From Odontomyia ornata (lineage: Eukaryota > Arthropoda > Insecta > Diptera > Stratiomyidae), in the NCBI GenBank assembly GCA_963969285.1, contig OZ017738.1:36509499-36573498 (forward strand): a stretch of DNA of 64,000 nt. The letters run 5' to 3'. This document shows positions 21,150 through 33,720 of this stretch, one piece after another. How positions within the stretch are numbered: the first letter of the stretch is position 1; every line of letters begins with the position of its first letter. A model generated the notes under the pieces. The model did no database searches and was not told where the DNA came from. It saw only the letters and a list, made by a program, of their open reading frames with translations. The position numbers and the translations under genes are program-made.

Positions 21150-22830
21150 AAAATTAACATTCACAACCTCCGTTAGAGGCGAAATCCGCACTACCACGGA
21201 TGATCCCGTCTACGCAAAATCGTACCCCTACCCTATGGCCCTTAAAGAAGAAGTTGAAAAGGAGATCCAGAAATTGTTGAAGGACAACATTATCAGACCA
21301 TCGAAATCTCCATATAACGCACCCGTCTGGATCGTACCTAAAAAACAAGATGCATCTGGTGAAAAGAAATTCAGAATGGTCGTTGACTATCGAAAATTAA
21401 ACTTGATCACGGTCACCGACGCATACCCTATACCTGATATTAATGAAGTCCTTTCTAACTTAGGCAAAAATCAATACTTTTCAATTATCGATTTAAAAAG
21501 TGGATTTCACCAGATTCTCTTATGAGAATCTGACGTAGAAAAAACCGCGTTCGCCATAAACAACGGAAAATACGAGTTTCTTCGCCTACCGTTCGGTCTG
21601 AAGAATGGCCCAGCCATCTTTCAACGAACACTAGACGATATATCAAAGGAACACATCGGGAAGCGCTGTCGTATCTACATCGACGACATAATAGTCTTTG
21701 GTAAGGACGAAAAAGAACATTTCGAAAATTTAGAGATTATATTCAGGACACTCCAAAGGGCGAACATAAAAATCAACTTAGATAAATGCGAGTTTCTGAA
21801 AAAAGAGGTTGAATTTCTTGGGTTTATTGTTTGTGTGGAAGGAATACGAACGAACCCCAAAAAAGTTGAGGCAATCGTCAACTTTTCACCTCCCAAAACA
21901 CTCAAGGATCTTAGATCATTCCTTGGCCTGTCAGGGTATTACAGGCGGTTCATACAAGACTACGCTAAGATCGCTAAGCCCCTGACAGCCCTCTTAAGAG
22001 GGGAGGATGGACGTACATCCAAACACGTTTCCAAAAACAAACCCATTTCACTTGATAAAGACGCATTGGATGCCTTCAACAAGGTCAAAAGTGTCCTCAT
22101 TTCACAAGACGTCTTACTTATACACCCAGATTTTAAGAAACCGTTCGAACTTACCACCGACGCATCTGATTATGCCATTGGAGCAGTGTTATCACAAGCC
22201 AACAAACCGATTTCGTATTTATCAAGGACTCTCGGTAAATCCGAGGAGAACTATGCAACAAATGAAAAAGAGATGTTGGCAATAATATGGGCCCTCGATA
22301 ATCTTCGAAATAACTTGTACGGATCTAGCATGGTTAAGATTTTTACAGACCACCAACCCCTAACATATGCCCTTAGCTCAAAAAATACAAACACCAAAAT
22401 GAAACGCTGGAAATCAAGATTGGAAGAATATAACTATGAACTAAAATACAAACCGGGTAAGGCAAATGTTGTAGCCGATTCCCTTTCAAGACCACCCCGC
22501 GAACCTGAAATTAATTCTATGACACCTACGCAACATAGCGATGAAAGTTCATCACAAAACCTAATACCTTGCGTTGAATCTCCCATCAATGTGTTCAGAA
22601 ACCAAACCCTCCTGAAACTGGGTGAAGAAAATAGCTACCAAATATCACACCCCTTCGAAAATTATACAAGACATACTCTGATTCAAAGAGAATACACAGA
22701 ACAGGACATTGTTAATATTTTTAAACGCTACCTTAATCCTAACTTAATTAACGGTCTACAGACAGACGAATCAACTATGGGTCTCATACAACAGATATAT
22801 CCACACCATTTCAAAGACTACAAAATTTGA
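21125..22830 (+). pseudogene. pol: Reverse transcriptase and RNase H of errantivirus-like pol
   Basis: This frame runs through the RT: APVWIVPKKQD, RMVVDYRKLNLIT and SIIDLKSGFHQI. It then meets TGA at 21523-21525 and continues in the same frame through FLRLPFGLKNGPAIFQRTL and the catalytic YIDD (21675-21686). It reaches RNase H (ELTTDASDYAIGAVLSQ, NEKEMLAIIWAL, FTDHQPL), the tether, and TGA at 22828-22830. Key catalytic residues are all present. Besides the upstream frameshift, the two nonsense codons are the only visible damage, and these breaks should block production of the enzyme. Confidence 0.85.
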
Positions 22831-23804
22831 TACACAAAAAAGACAGTTGAAGACATTCCTTCCGAAGCCGAGCAAGAGGAGAGAATCCTCCAAGTCCATA
22901 AAAGAGCCCATCGAAATGCTGAGGAAAATAGACTTCAAATTATAGAGAACTTTTATTTTTCAAAGATGAGTGCCAAAATAAAGAGACTGGTCAAACTCTG
23001 CACAATATGTAAGGAGAATAAATATGACCGACACCCTAATAAACCCTTTTTAGAAAAAACTCCAATTCCTAATTATCCCGGTCACATCGTCCATATAGAT
23101 ATTTTTTCAACAGAAAAACATCTCGTTCTTACGGCTATAGACAAGTTTACAAAATTTGCCATGGCAAAGATCATCCCATCCCGTTCACTCGAGGACATTA
23201 GAAGACCACTCCAGGATATTCTTTTCTTCTTTTGCGTACCGGAGCACGTTGTTGTCGACAACGAAGGTGCCCTAAGGTCAAACGCTATTACATCTATGAT
23301 GGAGGACGAGTTACAGATCAAGGTTTATAAGACACCACCCTATAAAAGCGAAGTAAATGGACAGGTTGAACGCTTTCATTCCACTCTTACAGGCATTATG
23401 CGCTGCCTGAAGAAAGAATCAACACCCCGATCTTTCGAAGAACTCCTAGAGCGCGCAGTTAACGTATACAATTTTACCATTCACTCCACCACGGGAAAAA
23501 AAAACCTGTTGAACTCTACCTAGGAAGATCACCCAGAATGAACCCAGAAGAATTTGAAAGGACAAGACAATCAAACATCGACAAACTTAGACTCAAACAG
23601 GACAAAGACTTACATAACCATAACAAAAAAAGACAACCAACAAAAGACTACGAGATTGGACAAGTTATATACGTGAAACAAAACAAAAGAAGAGGGTCAA
23701 AATTAACACCTCGCTATCGACAAGAAAAAGTTAAAGAAAACAAGAAAACTACAATTCTTACAGAGTCCGGAAAACGAGTCCATAAGGATAAAATTCGAAA
23801 TTAA
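22831..23804 (+). pseudogene. pol: Integrase of errantivirus-like pol
   Basis: In the same frame as the RT after the TGA at 22828. It has the zinc domain (HKRAHRN ... LCTICKENK), then the catalytic core with D in HIDIFSTEKH, D in VVDNEGALRS and E in GQVERFHSTL. A homopolymer of eight A residues at 23497-23504 (six or nine would keep the frame) shifts the reading frame, so the C-terminal part continues in another frame (ELYLGRSPRMNPEEFERTRQ) to the stop at 23804. All three catalytic residues are intact; the nonsense codon and the frameshift are the lesions. Confidence 0.85.
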
Positions 23805-23837
23805 CTTTCTTCCTTTCTCTCCTTTTTTCTTCTTCAG

Positions 23838-25419
23838 ATCTTTCATATGCGTGACCAGCGGAACAATACAAATCTTAGACTATACGAACTCTCAAATAGT
23901 AACATTTAACGTAGGACTGACGAAAATACGAGATGGAAACTTCAAAATTATCCACACAATAGATGTCCATCAATATGAAAAGTTCGTAACTAATACACAC
24001 GATATCCTAAATCTATCCATTGTCCAGCATCATCCTTTATCTCGCTACTTAGCCCATGAAGTAGAACAAATCAAAGCACTCATTGAAAACTTAGTTCCTC
24101 GGAGAATGAAAAGGTCACTTAACTTCATAAGAACAGCTTGGAAGTGGCTAGCCGGAAATCCGGATCATGAGGACTTCATTACTATTAAAGAAAAAATTAA
24201 CAACGTTTTGGGAAGTCACAACAGACAAGTTGTCATTAACCAGCTATATAATGATTGGATCAATAATATTACCAAGATTACTAATGAAATCCAAAAATTA
24301 CTTAAGGAAGACAGCAAGAGTAGCACTAACATTGTTTTGGAAATTCAAGCCAAAATTAAACTTATGAAGGAAGAATTGAGAAACGTAAACTTTGCCTTAC
24401 ATTGGGCCAAAGCAGGTGTAATAAATTCACTAATTTTGTCTAAAACGGAAATTAAACTAGCCGTAGAAGCGTTGCATAAGGAAAAATTGCCATTCTCTTC
24501 CGTCGAAGAAGCTTTAAACTTCGCGGAAATCAAAATAATCTCAAATCAATTCACTATTCTATACATAATAAACATACCAATGGCTAGAGAAGAAACATTT
24601 AACACGCTCATAATAAAACCTATCAAAAAAAGAAATTTAGTAAATGAAATTGAATTTGATAAAATTTTGGAACGTAAAGATAAGATATTTGCTGTAACAA
24701 AAAATTGTAAAATGCTCAATCAATTTTCAATTTGCTCAGAAAAAGATATTATAGACATAAGTAGTTCAGGTTGCTTACCAAGGTTGCTCAAAGGTTCAAA
24801 CGCCATCTGCAATAAAACTTCTGGACATCATATCCCTACAATCGACGAAATTTCAAGCGGCATTATACTCCTGAATGACTTTTCCGGAATAGTTGAAGCT
24901 GAAAACACGACGCAGAAGTTAATCGGGACATACCTGATTAGATTCTCTAACACAACCGTTAAAATAAATGGCCGATCCTACATATCCCGAGAAGTATCAA
25001 GCATGCAAGTACTTCCAGCTATACTCCAACCAGCACCAGAAGGAGATGCCTACCGAGAATTCCTCTCGCTAGAAATGATCAGCGAACTCCACATCAACAA
25101 CACCGGGAAAATTGAGCTGCTCCAAACAAATAGCAGAACGCATCAATCCATCTCATACACCTTTATCGCTATTCTAGGAATCCTTACCTGCACAGCGCTT
25201 TTCTGGAGATCTTGTTTCAGAAAAGGTAATTCAAAAATAACCATTCATTCATATATTCCAGAAAACAAACACGAAGAATCAATACGATCTCAGCCCACGA
25301 CAATCCAACCCTCACCAGAACCGATACGATCTCAGCCCACGATAATTCAACCCTCATCTTCCGTATCAACCAGCCCAAAAAGGAACTCGAAGAGCATCAA
25401 TGACCTTCCGTACTTCTGA
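23838..25419 (+). CDS. env: Envelope-like protein of the errantivirus-like element
   Basis: An uninterrupted frame of about 525 residues after a strong 3' splice site (pyrimidine tract ending TTCTTCTTCAG at 23837). There is no ATG at its start. This fits an env message spliced from the leader, with the start codon and signal peptide supplied by an upstream exon not identified here. Visible features are a basic cleavage motif RRMKRS (24100-24117), the conserved WKWLAGNPDHEDF segment just after it, a long helical region, cysteines in the C-terminal half, a membrane span (about 25159-25206, FIAILGILTCTALFW) and a proline-rich tail. It has no frame damage, unlike pol. Confidence 0.8.
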
Positions 25420-25450
25420 TATTTCCGAACAATTGCGGACAATTGCATTT

Positions 25451-25461
25451 AAGCGGGGAGG
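25451..25461 (+). other. Polypurine tract of the errantivirus-like element
   Basis: AAGCGGGGAGG directly before the 3' LTR, the normal primer for plus-strand synthesis. Confidence 0.75.
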
Positions 25462-25723
25462 AGTTAATGAACAATTTCCAGACAGAATTTCCAGACAGAC
25501 CGAAATCTAACACTGCAAAGCAGTGCAACCTGGGAAATCAAAAGTTAGAAATTCTCACGACAAATGCTAGACATAGCGTCAGCATTTTCTATGCTATAAA
25601 TTAAATTATGTATTTGGCGGAAATTTTAGTATTAACTTCATACTGCATTGTAACGGATTGTAAGGCTTTGCCCTAAAATAAAATTATATTTTTTTAGTCC
25701 AAGTGATCCTTGATTTATTAAGT
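25462..25723 (+). repeat. 3' LTR of the errantivirus-like element
   Basis: 262 bp. It differs from the 5' LTR by a 13-bp tandem duplication near its start (GACAGAATTTCCA), a different stretch near its end (CCAAGTGATCCTTGATT in place of TTTTT), and only a few single-base changes. Confidence 0.9.
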
Positions 25724-27999
25724 TATAACACAAGCTTGCTTCACTACCAGTCCCGCTTCACTTCCACTTGGCTAGTGACAGTCATCACGGATGTATGAGG
25801 GCCAAATTCTTTTGGCGGGATTATGTAAGAAGACAGTTGCTATTGTTAGAGCTTGGATAAATTGCGCTGTACTGGCTCACATTTTTAACAAAATATAACT
25901 AGCTAACTCAGAAAGATTTTGAAGGTAATGCAAACTTGAAAATTTAAGGTGTTTATTAATTATTTGTAGGGAACCTAGGAAATCGTTGCCATCTCAAATA
26001 TTCTACATAAATTGCAAAATCTCTGTTGGACTATTTTTGCAGATATTACTATATGGTGATACTGTACAAGAAACTCCACATTTTAATTCTAGTAGTTAGC
26101 TAAACTTAAGCAGGAAAATGAATAAATTACCCTTCATTCTTGATCCTATCGTTTTGATAATAAGCCCTACCGCCTACCATTTCTCGCTTCGAATCTAATC
26201 TGGCTTATTTACTGCTACCAAAAATATGCAATATCTCAACCGAAAAACTCGAATCCTACCCAATTTCATCTATCGCACAAAGATTACGTCACGGTCACCG
26301 CACTAACGAACTCGGAAGAATTATTCATTTTCTACCGACTTTCTAATTAATCCTGCTCCTCTTCGGACAACTCACATTTCACATCTCGGATCATGTTACA
26401 TGAGTTATCGTCCTTATAAATTAAACATTATTCTGGTAGAAAGTACTATCCTTGTCCACACAAAACCCCCGTCACAATCCACCAGTGATAAATTATTTTC
26501 GTATTAAGTGTTTACGGTCCAGTGTTCTCTTCAGAGTTCTAGTCTCCTTTAAAAGAGTCCTCGTTACTTCGAGTAGGATCCGGCTTCATAACATGGATAA
26601 GAGTGTTGTATACGAGTATAAGTTTCAAATGTCTTACTTCGAGGAAAAGAATAAATGCAACATTTTGTACCCTACGAAAGCTCCACTGTGTTTGGGTCTT
26701 AGTTTTTGCATACAAATAGACCTTCCCGGAGTAAAAGAACATTTTCCTTGCAAATAAAATTCCTGCTTTTGCCATAGTGTGAGAGTCTTGTCATGTATTT
26801 TCATTTCGAGTGGAGCTAATTTTAGATGTCACCGTTCAATGTTCGAAACGAGAGGACACATAAAATGCGTTTTTATGAAATTGAATTTCATCTAATTTTC
26901 CTGTGAAGTTGGACGCAAATGGTGCTTGGTACGTGAGGACATCTCAGTGGTGTCTTCATCAATGACAGTTTCAATTGAAGTAAGTGCTTTACTGAAGAGG
27001 GAATACTTTTGATGGGGGAAGAATATTATGCTCAAAAGGAAATTCTCAAAACGTTCGATCTTGCGAAATTGAATCAGGAATGCTAACTATGCCATTTCTT
27101 TGAAAATTATAAGATTCAATTGACAACAAATTGAATTTTTTGAACTGAAATAATTAGTACCTAGTTTTCATGTTATTCACCTTACATCATTCTTACCCAA
27201 AACGTATTGGCTGATTGGGTGGTATGCTTGAAAACGTGTCCTGGTATATTTGCGTTAAGATATCGCAAATCATACTTTAGTAAAAAATAAAATAATCAAG
27301 CTTGAGGAAAACAAACTTTTTTTCATATGAAAACAATTTGAATTATTTTCAAGTTTGCTATGTTTTTTTTTCAATTGGGTGAATTTAAAACTGTGCACTA
27401 GTCTGCGTCCTTGTAGTTTGGTCAATTTGACTATATTAAATCAGCAACTATTTTTACCTGATTCAAGTTTTTCCATAGCCTGTGAAAGTGAATAGATAGT
27501 GGAGTGCCGTTTTCACGAAACTGTTAGGTTTAGTGGCTTTACGGTCCGATTTGAAGGATAGATAATTCAACAACGGATAAAGGACATTCTCTGGTTTCCA
27601 ACTTTTTCCTCATTTTCCAATAAAAATGATTGATGAATGTTTCGATTTTCATACTATAGACAATACATGGGACTAAACTGGTTTACAATGAAATTTCAAT
27701 CCATTATTAGATTCTGGAAATTTCGTTTTCTGATATAACAAAGCTAAATTTTCGTTCACTTTCGTACAGCATTTGATCAAATTTTTAGCTTTTACCAATA
27801 GCCGGGTTGGCGATCAGTTTAATTCAAACATTAACTTTGAACGGAGGTAGAAGCAACCTAACAAAAACTAAACCCAATCTATTAATACTCTGATTGTTGG
27901 ATTGCAAGACCAGTAAGGTTTCGCAACTAGCCACTAAATACCTCCCTCTCCTAATCGTTGAGGCGCGTTCAAAACGACCTTTAGAGCTAGAAAAGATCG
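25724..27999. other. Intergenic stretch, no gene recognised
   Basis: AT-rich sequence with only short open frames lacking protein signatures. No repeat family was recognised. Confidence 0.4.
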
Positions 28000-28870
28000 T
28001 AAGAAGAGGTGAAGGCTTAATCTACTAAGGAAGTGCAGATGGCTCCACCAGCAAATACCATCAAAAGAATGGCCCCTGGTTCAATCAAAAGAAACCGGGA
28101 AAAAAATGTGGGAAGAGGAGGCACATAATGTGCATGATATGATAATCAAGGGTGTCTGTCACTTATAACAAAAGCACTCCAAAATGCCGCTGAAAAATTT
28201 CTCAAAATGTTCCGGAAAGTAAAGTTCTCAAAGATGCCTAAGAAAAAGAAATATCTGACCCAAGGCAAAAGAAGAAAATCACAGACGAACCCCATGGGCC
28301 CAGCCACTGCTCATGAAACCTAAGTATGGCCGATCTTAAGCAAATGTGTTGCGGGAAACCAGGGTAGGTATAAAGCTTAATGACATCAAAACTGCCACTA
28401 AAACAGGGTGACCAGCCCAATCTGGCCATATACTGGTCAATTTTGAGCAGAGGCCAATGAAAAAGAAGCATTTTGACAGTCAAGTAGGTTCTCGGTAAAA
28501 AAGTAATTGTAACCAACAGATGGCAATGATTGAGATCAGAGACATTGTCTGCACGACAGACCTAGCCAAGATAGACGGGACCATTGAAAGGAATCTTTCT
28601 AGAGTAGGTAGGGTTAAAGCGACGCTAACACTAGAAAATAATTAGAGGCAACATGTGGCAATTTTTGAGTAAGGATAAAGTGAGAATAAGACAGATTATC
28701 TGTGCAGGGTATGGCAAAGGTTTTGGTCTTAATGCTCAGGGATGCAAAGGTCCAATAAGAGTATCTTATACTACAAATGTGGTGATATGAGACATAAAGG
28801 AAAAGAGTCTGCGGGGGAGGCGCACTGTATTCTTTTTAAATATGCTGATCCAAAACCGAATTTTAATTAG
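28000..28870 (+). pseudogene. R1-like LINE ORF1 (gag) remnant
   Basis: Translated piecewise, this stretch shows the typical order of an R1-clade ORF1. At about 28300 there is PLLMKPKYGRS, then NVLRETRVGIKLNDI. At about 28520 comes MIEIRDIVCTTDLAKIDGTI. At about 28767-28840 there is a zinc-knuckle-like YYKCGDMRHKGKESAGEA in which conserved cysteines are changed. Many stops and frameshifts are present. The matching ORF2 part appears at 31985-33720, separated by unrelated insertions. Confidence 0.6.
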
Positions 28871-30252
28871 GTTTCATGAGCATAAAAGGGTGGCATTTTC
28901 CAGGAAGCGTTTCAAATGTCAGCTTCTCTAAATTCAATATATAGGATGTATTTCATCGGTAGTTAGATTTCTGTCATAAAGTAAGTTCTATTTAACTATC
29001 AGAAGTATCAGTATATAATTTTATTTATCAAGAAAATTAAGTACCTGTCTTTTATGATTTTCCAGAGAGAACTTTCCTTTTTGGTTATATTGTTACAATT
29101 CTGCTTATCCCAGCGTTTGCAGGCTGGCAGGCTTGATTCTTCTCCACTACATGAAACAGTGACTTACCAATTTGTGTAAGTAAGGTAAGTCTCACATACC
29201 TTTGATAATGGCACAGCTTTAAATCAAAAATGAGGCGCATTGTCCGTTTTTCCTTATATTGCTAATCCAGAGCTCCTGCCAATCGTTGACTGAGTGCTGC
29301 CTCCCCTCGTGACCATCTGTCTCGTTATTAGTATCACCCTTTAATAATAAACACCGACTCAGAGACTGCCAAATATGCGCATGACATCCGTTAGTGCTCC
29401 TCATCTTTTGATCATCTGGTGGCTCGAGCGTCAGTAGTCCATAATACGAAATATTCAACAGGTCTGTGCTAAAGATTCATTATTGAAAAAAACTCGATAT
29501 AATTTCCATCCTATACTGAAATTGCTTCATTTCTTAGAATAGGCTCCAGTATTTCAGGTAGTCCCCCAAGCTCCGCATCATACATTTTGAAGCTTGAAAA
29601 TTATATATTGACCAATAAAACTACCCGTGATAATTCACAATTGCACTTACTACTACGCAATTGTGAATGTAATTGCAATCTAAGGCCCTTTTTTCTCAAG
29701 CTGTTCTGCTAAAGATAGAAATAACATGAACTGATTCAATAGACTTCCCCTTTCCACGTTTCTCGAGTGCTTTTGCAATCATACCTAGCATAAATAACGG
29801 GTAGCATGCAAATTGTAACTCATAATTTTTTTCCCCGTGCCAACTAGTATAAGTTTTTATCTTCTAGTGCTCTGAAAAGATTCCAGTGTGAAGCAAGATT
29901 GATTGCCCTGATCAGAAAATTATGAGAAAAATGATAGAAACGCTCATTCACCTCAGCGGTTTTTCTCAAGCTGCGGCTAACCATACGTGAGAGTACTGCC
30001 TCTTTCAGTTTTGCATATATAGCAAGTATGTATTAAACTGCTATTCCACCATGGATGGAATGAACATGGACGGAATATGGAAGGATGAAAGCCAGCACTC
30101 TCTCGTGCATCTTTTTTCCCTTATGTATCCTAGACTATTTACATCGTACCGAGCTTGTGTCAGCAGTGAGCCGTACTGCTGTTAATGAGTCTGCGTAAAC
30201 ATTTCGCGAAGGACCTATGTATATCTTCACTTATTTATTCTTTACATTAACA
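28871..30252. other. Mostly non-coding, with a small minus-strand R1 piece
   Basis: 29225-29445 resembles the minus-strand R1 copy at 45055-45240 (CCAATCGTTGA, then GGCGCTGTGTCTCC versus GTGCTGCCTCCCCTC). The remainder shows no recognisable gene. Confidence 0.35.
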
Positions 30253-31533
30253 GATAGTGCACAAAAAGGAGGACAAGCTAAGCTGTGAAAATAATAGAGG
30301 TGTCACTCTGCTATGAGCGTCTTATAAAGTGATCTCTAAAATTATAAAAGTAAAAACCGAACCATAAAAGTATAATTGGAGAGTATCAGGAAGGTTTTTG
30401 AAGTAAATAATGTATAATAGGCCAAATATTCTCAGTAAAGCAGGTGCTTGAAAAGTGCTGGGAAATTAATATCGATATGCACCAACCCTTTGTAGATTTC
30501 AAGCAAACATACAACATGCTTGACTTTGGCATCCAAACGAAACTAGTTTGCATGGCAAAAGTCACGATGCTAAGTACAGAGTCCCGGATCAAGATAAATT
30601 GTGAACTAACGAACAGCTTCATAATGAAATCAGACTTGAAACAGGAGGATAGACTAGTCTCAATGCTCTTTAATAATGCACTAGAACAAGTCGTCAGGAA
30701 GACACCAGCTGAAACCTCGGGTAAACTAATCTTTCAGTCCGCACAATTGGCAACATATGTTTATGGTGTCAATATTATGGCACTTGCAATATCAAATGTC
30801 AAAGGAACATTTTTATCCCTAGAATCTGAAGCGAACCGAACAGGTCTACACATTGATAAAATTAAAACTAATCTCCTGGTTCAAACGCAGAAGAACACTC
30901 CGCTTTGACAAAACCTGACGATAGATAACTACAAAATATCCACCTTAAAGCCAACTTGAACAGAAGAGGCGCTAGAAAAGGCGAGGTAGAACACTGCAAC
31001 GAACGTTGCAAATAAAGCCTTTTATTCTGTACCTCCCATTCTAAGGTTTGAAGTTTTGCACAGGGAAAACAATTTCAGTATTAACAAATCACCAGTCAAA
31101 CTTGTACTGCTATATGAAAGTGAAGCATGGACTCTAAAACTCTCAAAAAGCAGTGGACGTATTTTAACGCAAAGTGCTCCAGAAATTGACGACCCATTGA
31201 AACAAGGAATAAAGTAAAGACTACTTTATGATGACTTGTATGAATAATTTGACAGTCCACCTGTTTCCGCTTTCGAGAGCTTACGCTGATTGTAATGGAC
31301 GAGCCACGTAGAAAGAATGGAAGAAAACCGACTGCACAAAAGAAAATTAAAGGATGTATCAAAAGGTAGACGTCCAGCGGGAAGACCGAGAGCTCGATGC
31401 AAAGACACGATAGAAGCTGACAGCAGATCCTTGCTGGGAGTGATCGACTGGCGAATTGGTTCGCAAAATTGTAATGATTGCGGGAGATTAACCAGGGAGG
31501 CTAAGGTCCAGCTTGGGCTATCACACCGTAAAT
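30253..31533 (+). pseudogene. RTE-like LINE copy 2: RT and C-terminal tail
   Basis: It begins at IVHKKEDKLSCENNRGVTLL (compare 16530-16590 in copy 1). The open piece 30444-30908 carries LDFGIQTKLVCMAKVTM and LKQEDRLVSMLFNNALEQVV. The catalytic YADD box is replaced by YVYGV (about 30758), so it is dead. The C-terminal tail follows at about 31300-31530 (VERMEENRLHKRKLKD, then GRPRARCKDTIEAD and SLLGVIDWR), as in RTE-type elements. Confidence 0.7.
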
Positions 31534-31984
31534 GAAGATGATCATAACAGACACCAATCCAATTACAAAAAAGAAAAAAATATTTAAGACTTAGATACAA
31601 CAGATCTTACTTTTTTGAAATTGAGACTAAGAAATAGCAAAGGATCTAAAGCTAGTTTAACATATACCCCTTTCTGAATATATATTCAGCTTTTTGCTGG
31701 GGCATATGATGCTCTCTTTACAGTCAAGAGTTTCAATCAGGCACTATCATGTGAACCCTACAATGTTGAGGTTCCTTTGGAGCCCAGTGGACCAGCTAGT
31801 AGTAGTAGTAGAGCCCACCATATCTTCAGCTGTCAATCTTCCGCTAACTGGTAACTCTGCCAGCAGCGGTCATTCATAAAGAATTTTCAAATCTATACCT
31901 TTAAATCCTTACTAAGGTTTCTTTGAAAGAAGGGCAATCCCGGTTCGCCGTCTGCATACCACCCATTATGCATGCTAGACACTG

Positions 31985-33720
31985 CTGGGGAAGTGCTAGG
32001 GAACTCATCAAAGGAAGACTCGTACTGCTGAAGACCTATCTCTTCCGCAGTACGGCCTTAGAACAGGATGCTCCACTATTGATGCAACTGCAGAAGTGTT
32101 CAGCGCGGTCCAAAAAGCAGAGGCATATAGTCATGCCAAGCGACGAATCATCCTGTTGGTGACACTCGACGTCAGGAACGCCTTCAACTCCGCTAGATGG
32201 GTGGATATTCAGTATGCACTGGAAACCCCTTTTGAAGTTCCACAATATCTAATGCAACTTTTGAGGGACTACTTGGAGGACCAAAGCCTGTTCTGCGCAC
32301 GACACAGGGCCAACGAAGGATGGAAATTACATCGGGTATTGCCCAGGGATCCATCCTTGGTCTGGACCTGTGGACTGTGTCTTACGGGCTGCTGAGACTG
32401 GAGCTGCCAGATGAATTGCGCTTGATTGGCTATGTGGATTATGTAGCCAATCTGGCCACTGGACGCACCGTTGAACAAGCGCAACTTAGGCCAGGTATGC
32501 TAATGAGTGAGAGTGAGAGACTGGATGACTGATTGAGGGGTCAGCTTGGCACTGGAGAAAACCGAAGTGTTCATCTTGGCAAAAAAGAGAATCCCTAGAG
32601 TAAGAATGATCTGTATTGGAGACATATTAATCGAATCAAAGCCAGCGGTTAAGTACCTGGGGCTACTGATCGACACGAAGATGAGTTTCTCTGAGCAAAT
32701 ATAAGCGACGGCTGAGAAGATTGCCTCGGCAGTATTGGCTCTGAGTCGACTTATGGCCAAAGTAAGGGAACCCAGCCCATCAACATGACACCTCTTGATG
32801 AGTGCTGTAGGCTCAGTGCTACAGTATGGAGCAGAAATATGGGGTGACGCTCCCAGTAAGGAGGTATCCCGAAAAAACTTGGCACAGGTACAGAGATGAA
32901 GAGCACTGAATATTACATCTTCGCGTCCAACAGTCTCTGATTCGGCGGTGAGAGTAATTGCAGGAGTGATTCTTATTGTCCTCCTTGCTAGAGAGCACGC
33001 GCTATTTACCTGCGTTGATACGAGGATACGAGGGAGACGTTTGTTCACGAGGAGAGACAGCGCTCACGCAAAGATTGACAGAAGTCTTGGGTGAATTGCA
33101 CGAAGGAAAGGTGGACTTCACGCCTCATTCTAGTTGTAAACCCGTATCTTAATTGAAGGTATGGTGAGACTGACTTGTATCCGACGCAGTTTTTGAGCGG
33201 GCATGTGTTTTCGGTCTCATTCCACAATATTGCTAAGTCACGCTCCTCCGATTTTTGATTTTGGCCAGGAGAGGAGGACAATAACTGCTACACATTTTTT
33301 GCGCCAATAAAACCTCTACAGGGAGACAGGAGAGTTCATCCCGGATAATATAGTCGCAGTGATCCTCTAATCGGTTGACAAATGGAACCAGGTGGCCCAT
33401 TATGTTCGGGCAGCCCGAAAATATGCAAGGGATTCACAGCAGCCAAGGGCTTTGGGGCTGGAGGATTACTTGTCTGGCGCTTCCTCTTCCCCTCTCCCCT
33501 CCCGCTAGAAGAGGGATCCCCCCAGCTTGAAGGCACCTCGCGGCGTAACAAAACGAGACCTGGTCCGAAGTAATGAGTCAAATGGTCCCAGGCTAGGTTC
33601 TCAGGTTGACATGAGGGGTGTTTAGTGGGGTGTTCAGTCACCTACTTGCGAGCATGGAAGTCCCACACTCTGTGCGTAAATAGCATTCACCTCCCAACCA
33701 CAAAAAAAGAAGTGTCGGCG
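31985..33720 (+). pseudogene. R1-like LINE ORF2 (reverse transcriptase) and 3' end
   Basis: RT motifs in order are QYGLRTGCSTIDA, LVTLDVRNAFNSARW, GIAQGSILGLDLW, then YVDYVA where a catalytic box YADDxA is expected (second Asp changed to Tyr, about 32430). AVKYLGLLIDTKMSF, SAVGSVLQYGAEIWGD and a C-terminal ETDLYPTQFLSGH-like zinc-region relic (about 33160) follow. Several stops and frameshifts. From about 33380 it runs into a 3' untranslated part shared with the minus-strand copy at 44450. R1-like assignment rests on these motifs. Confidence 0.75.

Larger units (their letters stand above)
17791..25723 (+). mobile_element. Errantivirus-like Gypsy element with gag, pol and env
   Basis: This is an endogenous insect retrovirus-like element. 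LTRs lie at 17791-18024 and 25462-25723, both starting AGTTAATG and ending TTATTAAGT. A Lys-type primer site TGGCGCCC follows the left LTR, and a purine tract AAGCGGGGAGG precedes the right one. Gag, pol and a long env follow in the standard order. Short AGTTA-type LTRs, no zinc knuckle in gag, gag/pol overlap by -1 frameshift and an env expressed by splicing all fit errantiviruses. Flanks are TATT on the left and TATA on the right, an imperfect 4-bp duplication. The LTRs differ by few substitutions plus two length changes, so the insertion is fairly recent, yet pol is already broken. Confidence 0.9.
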
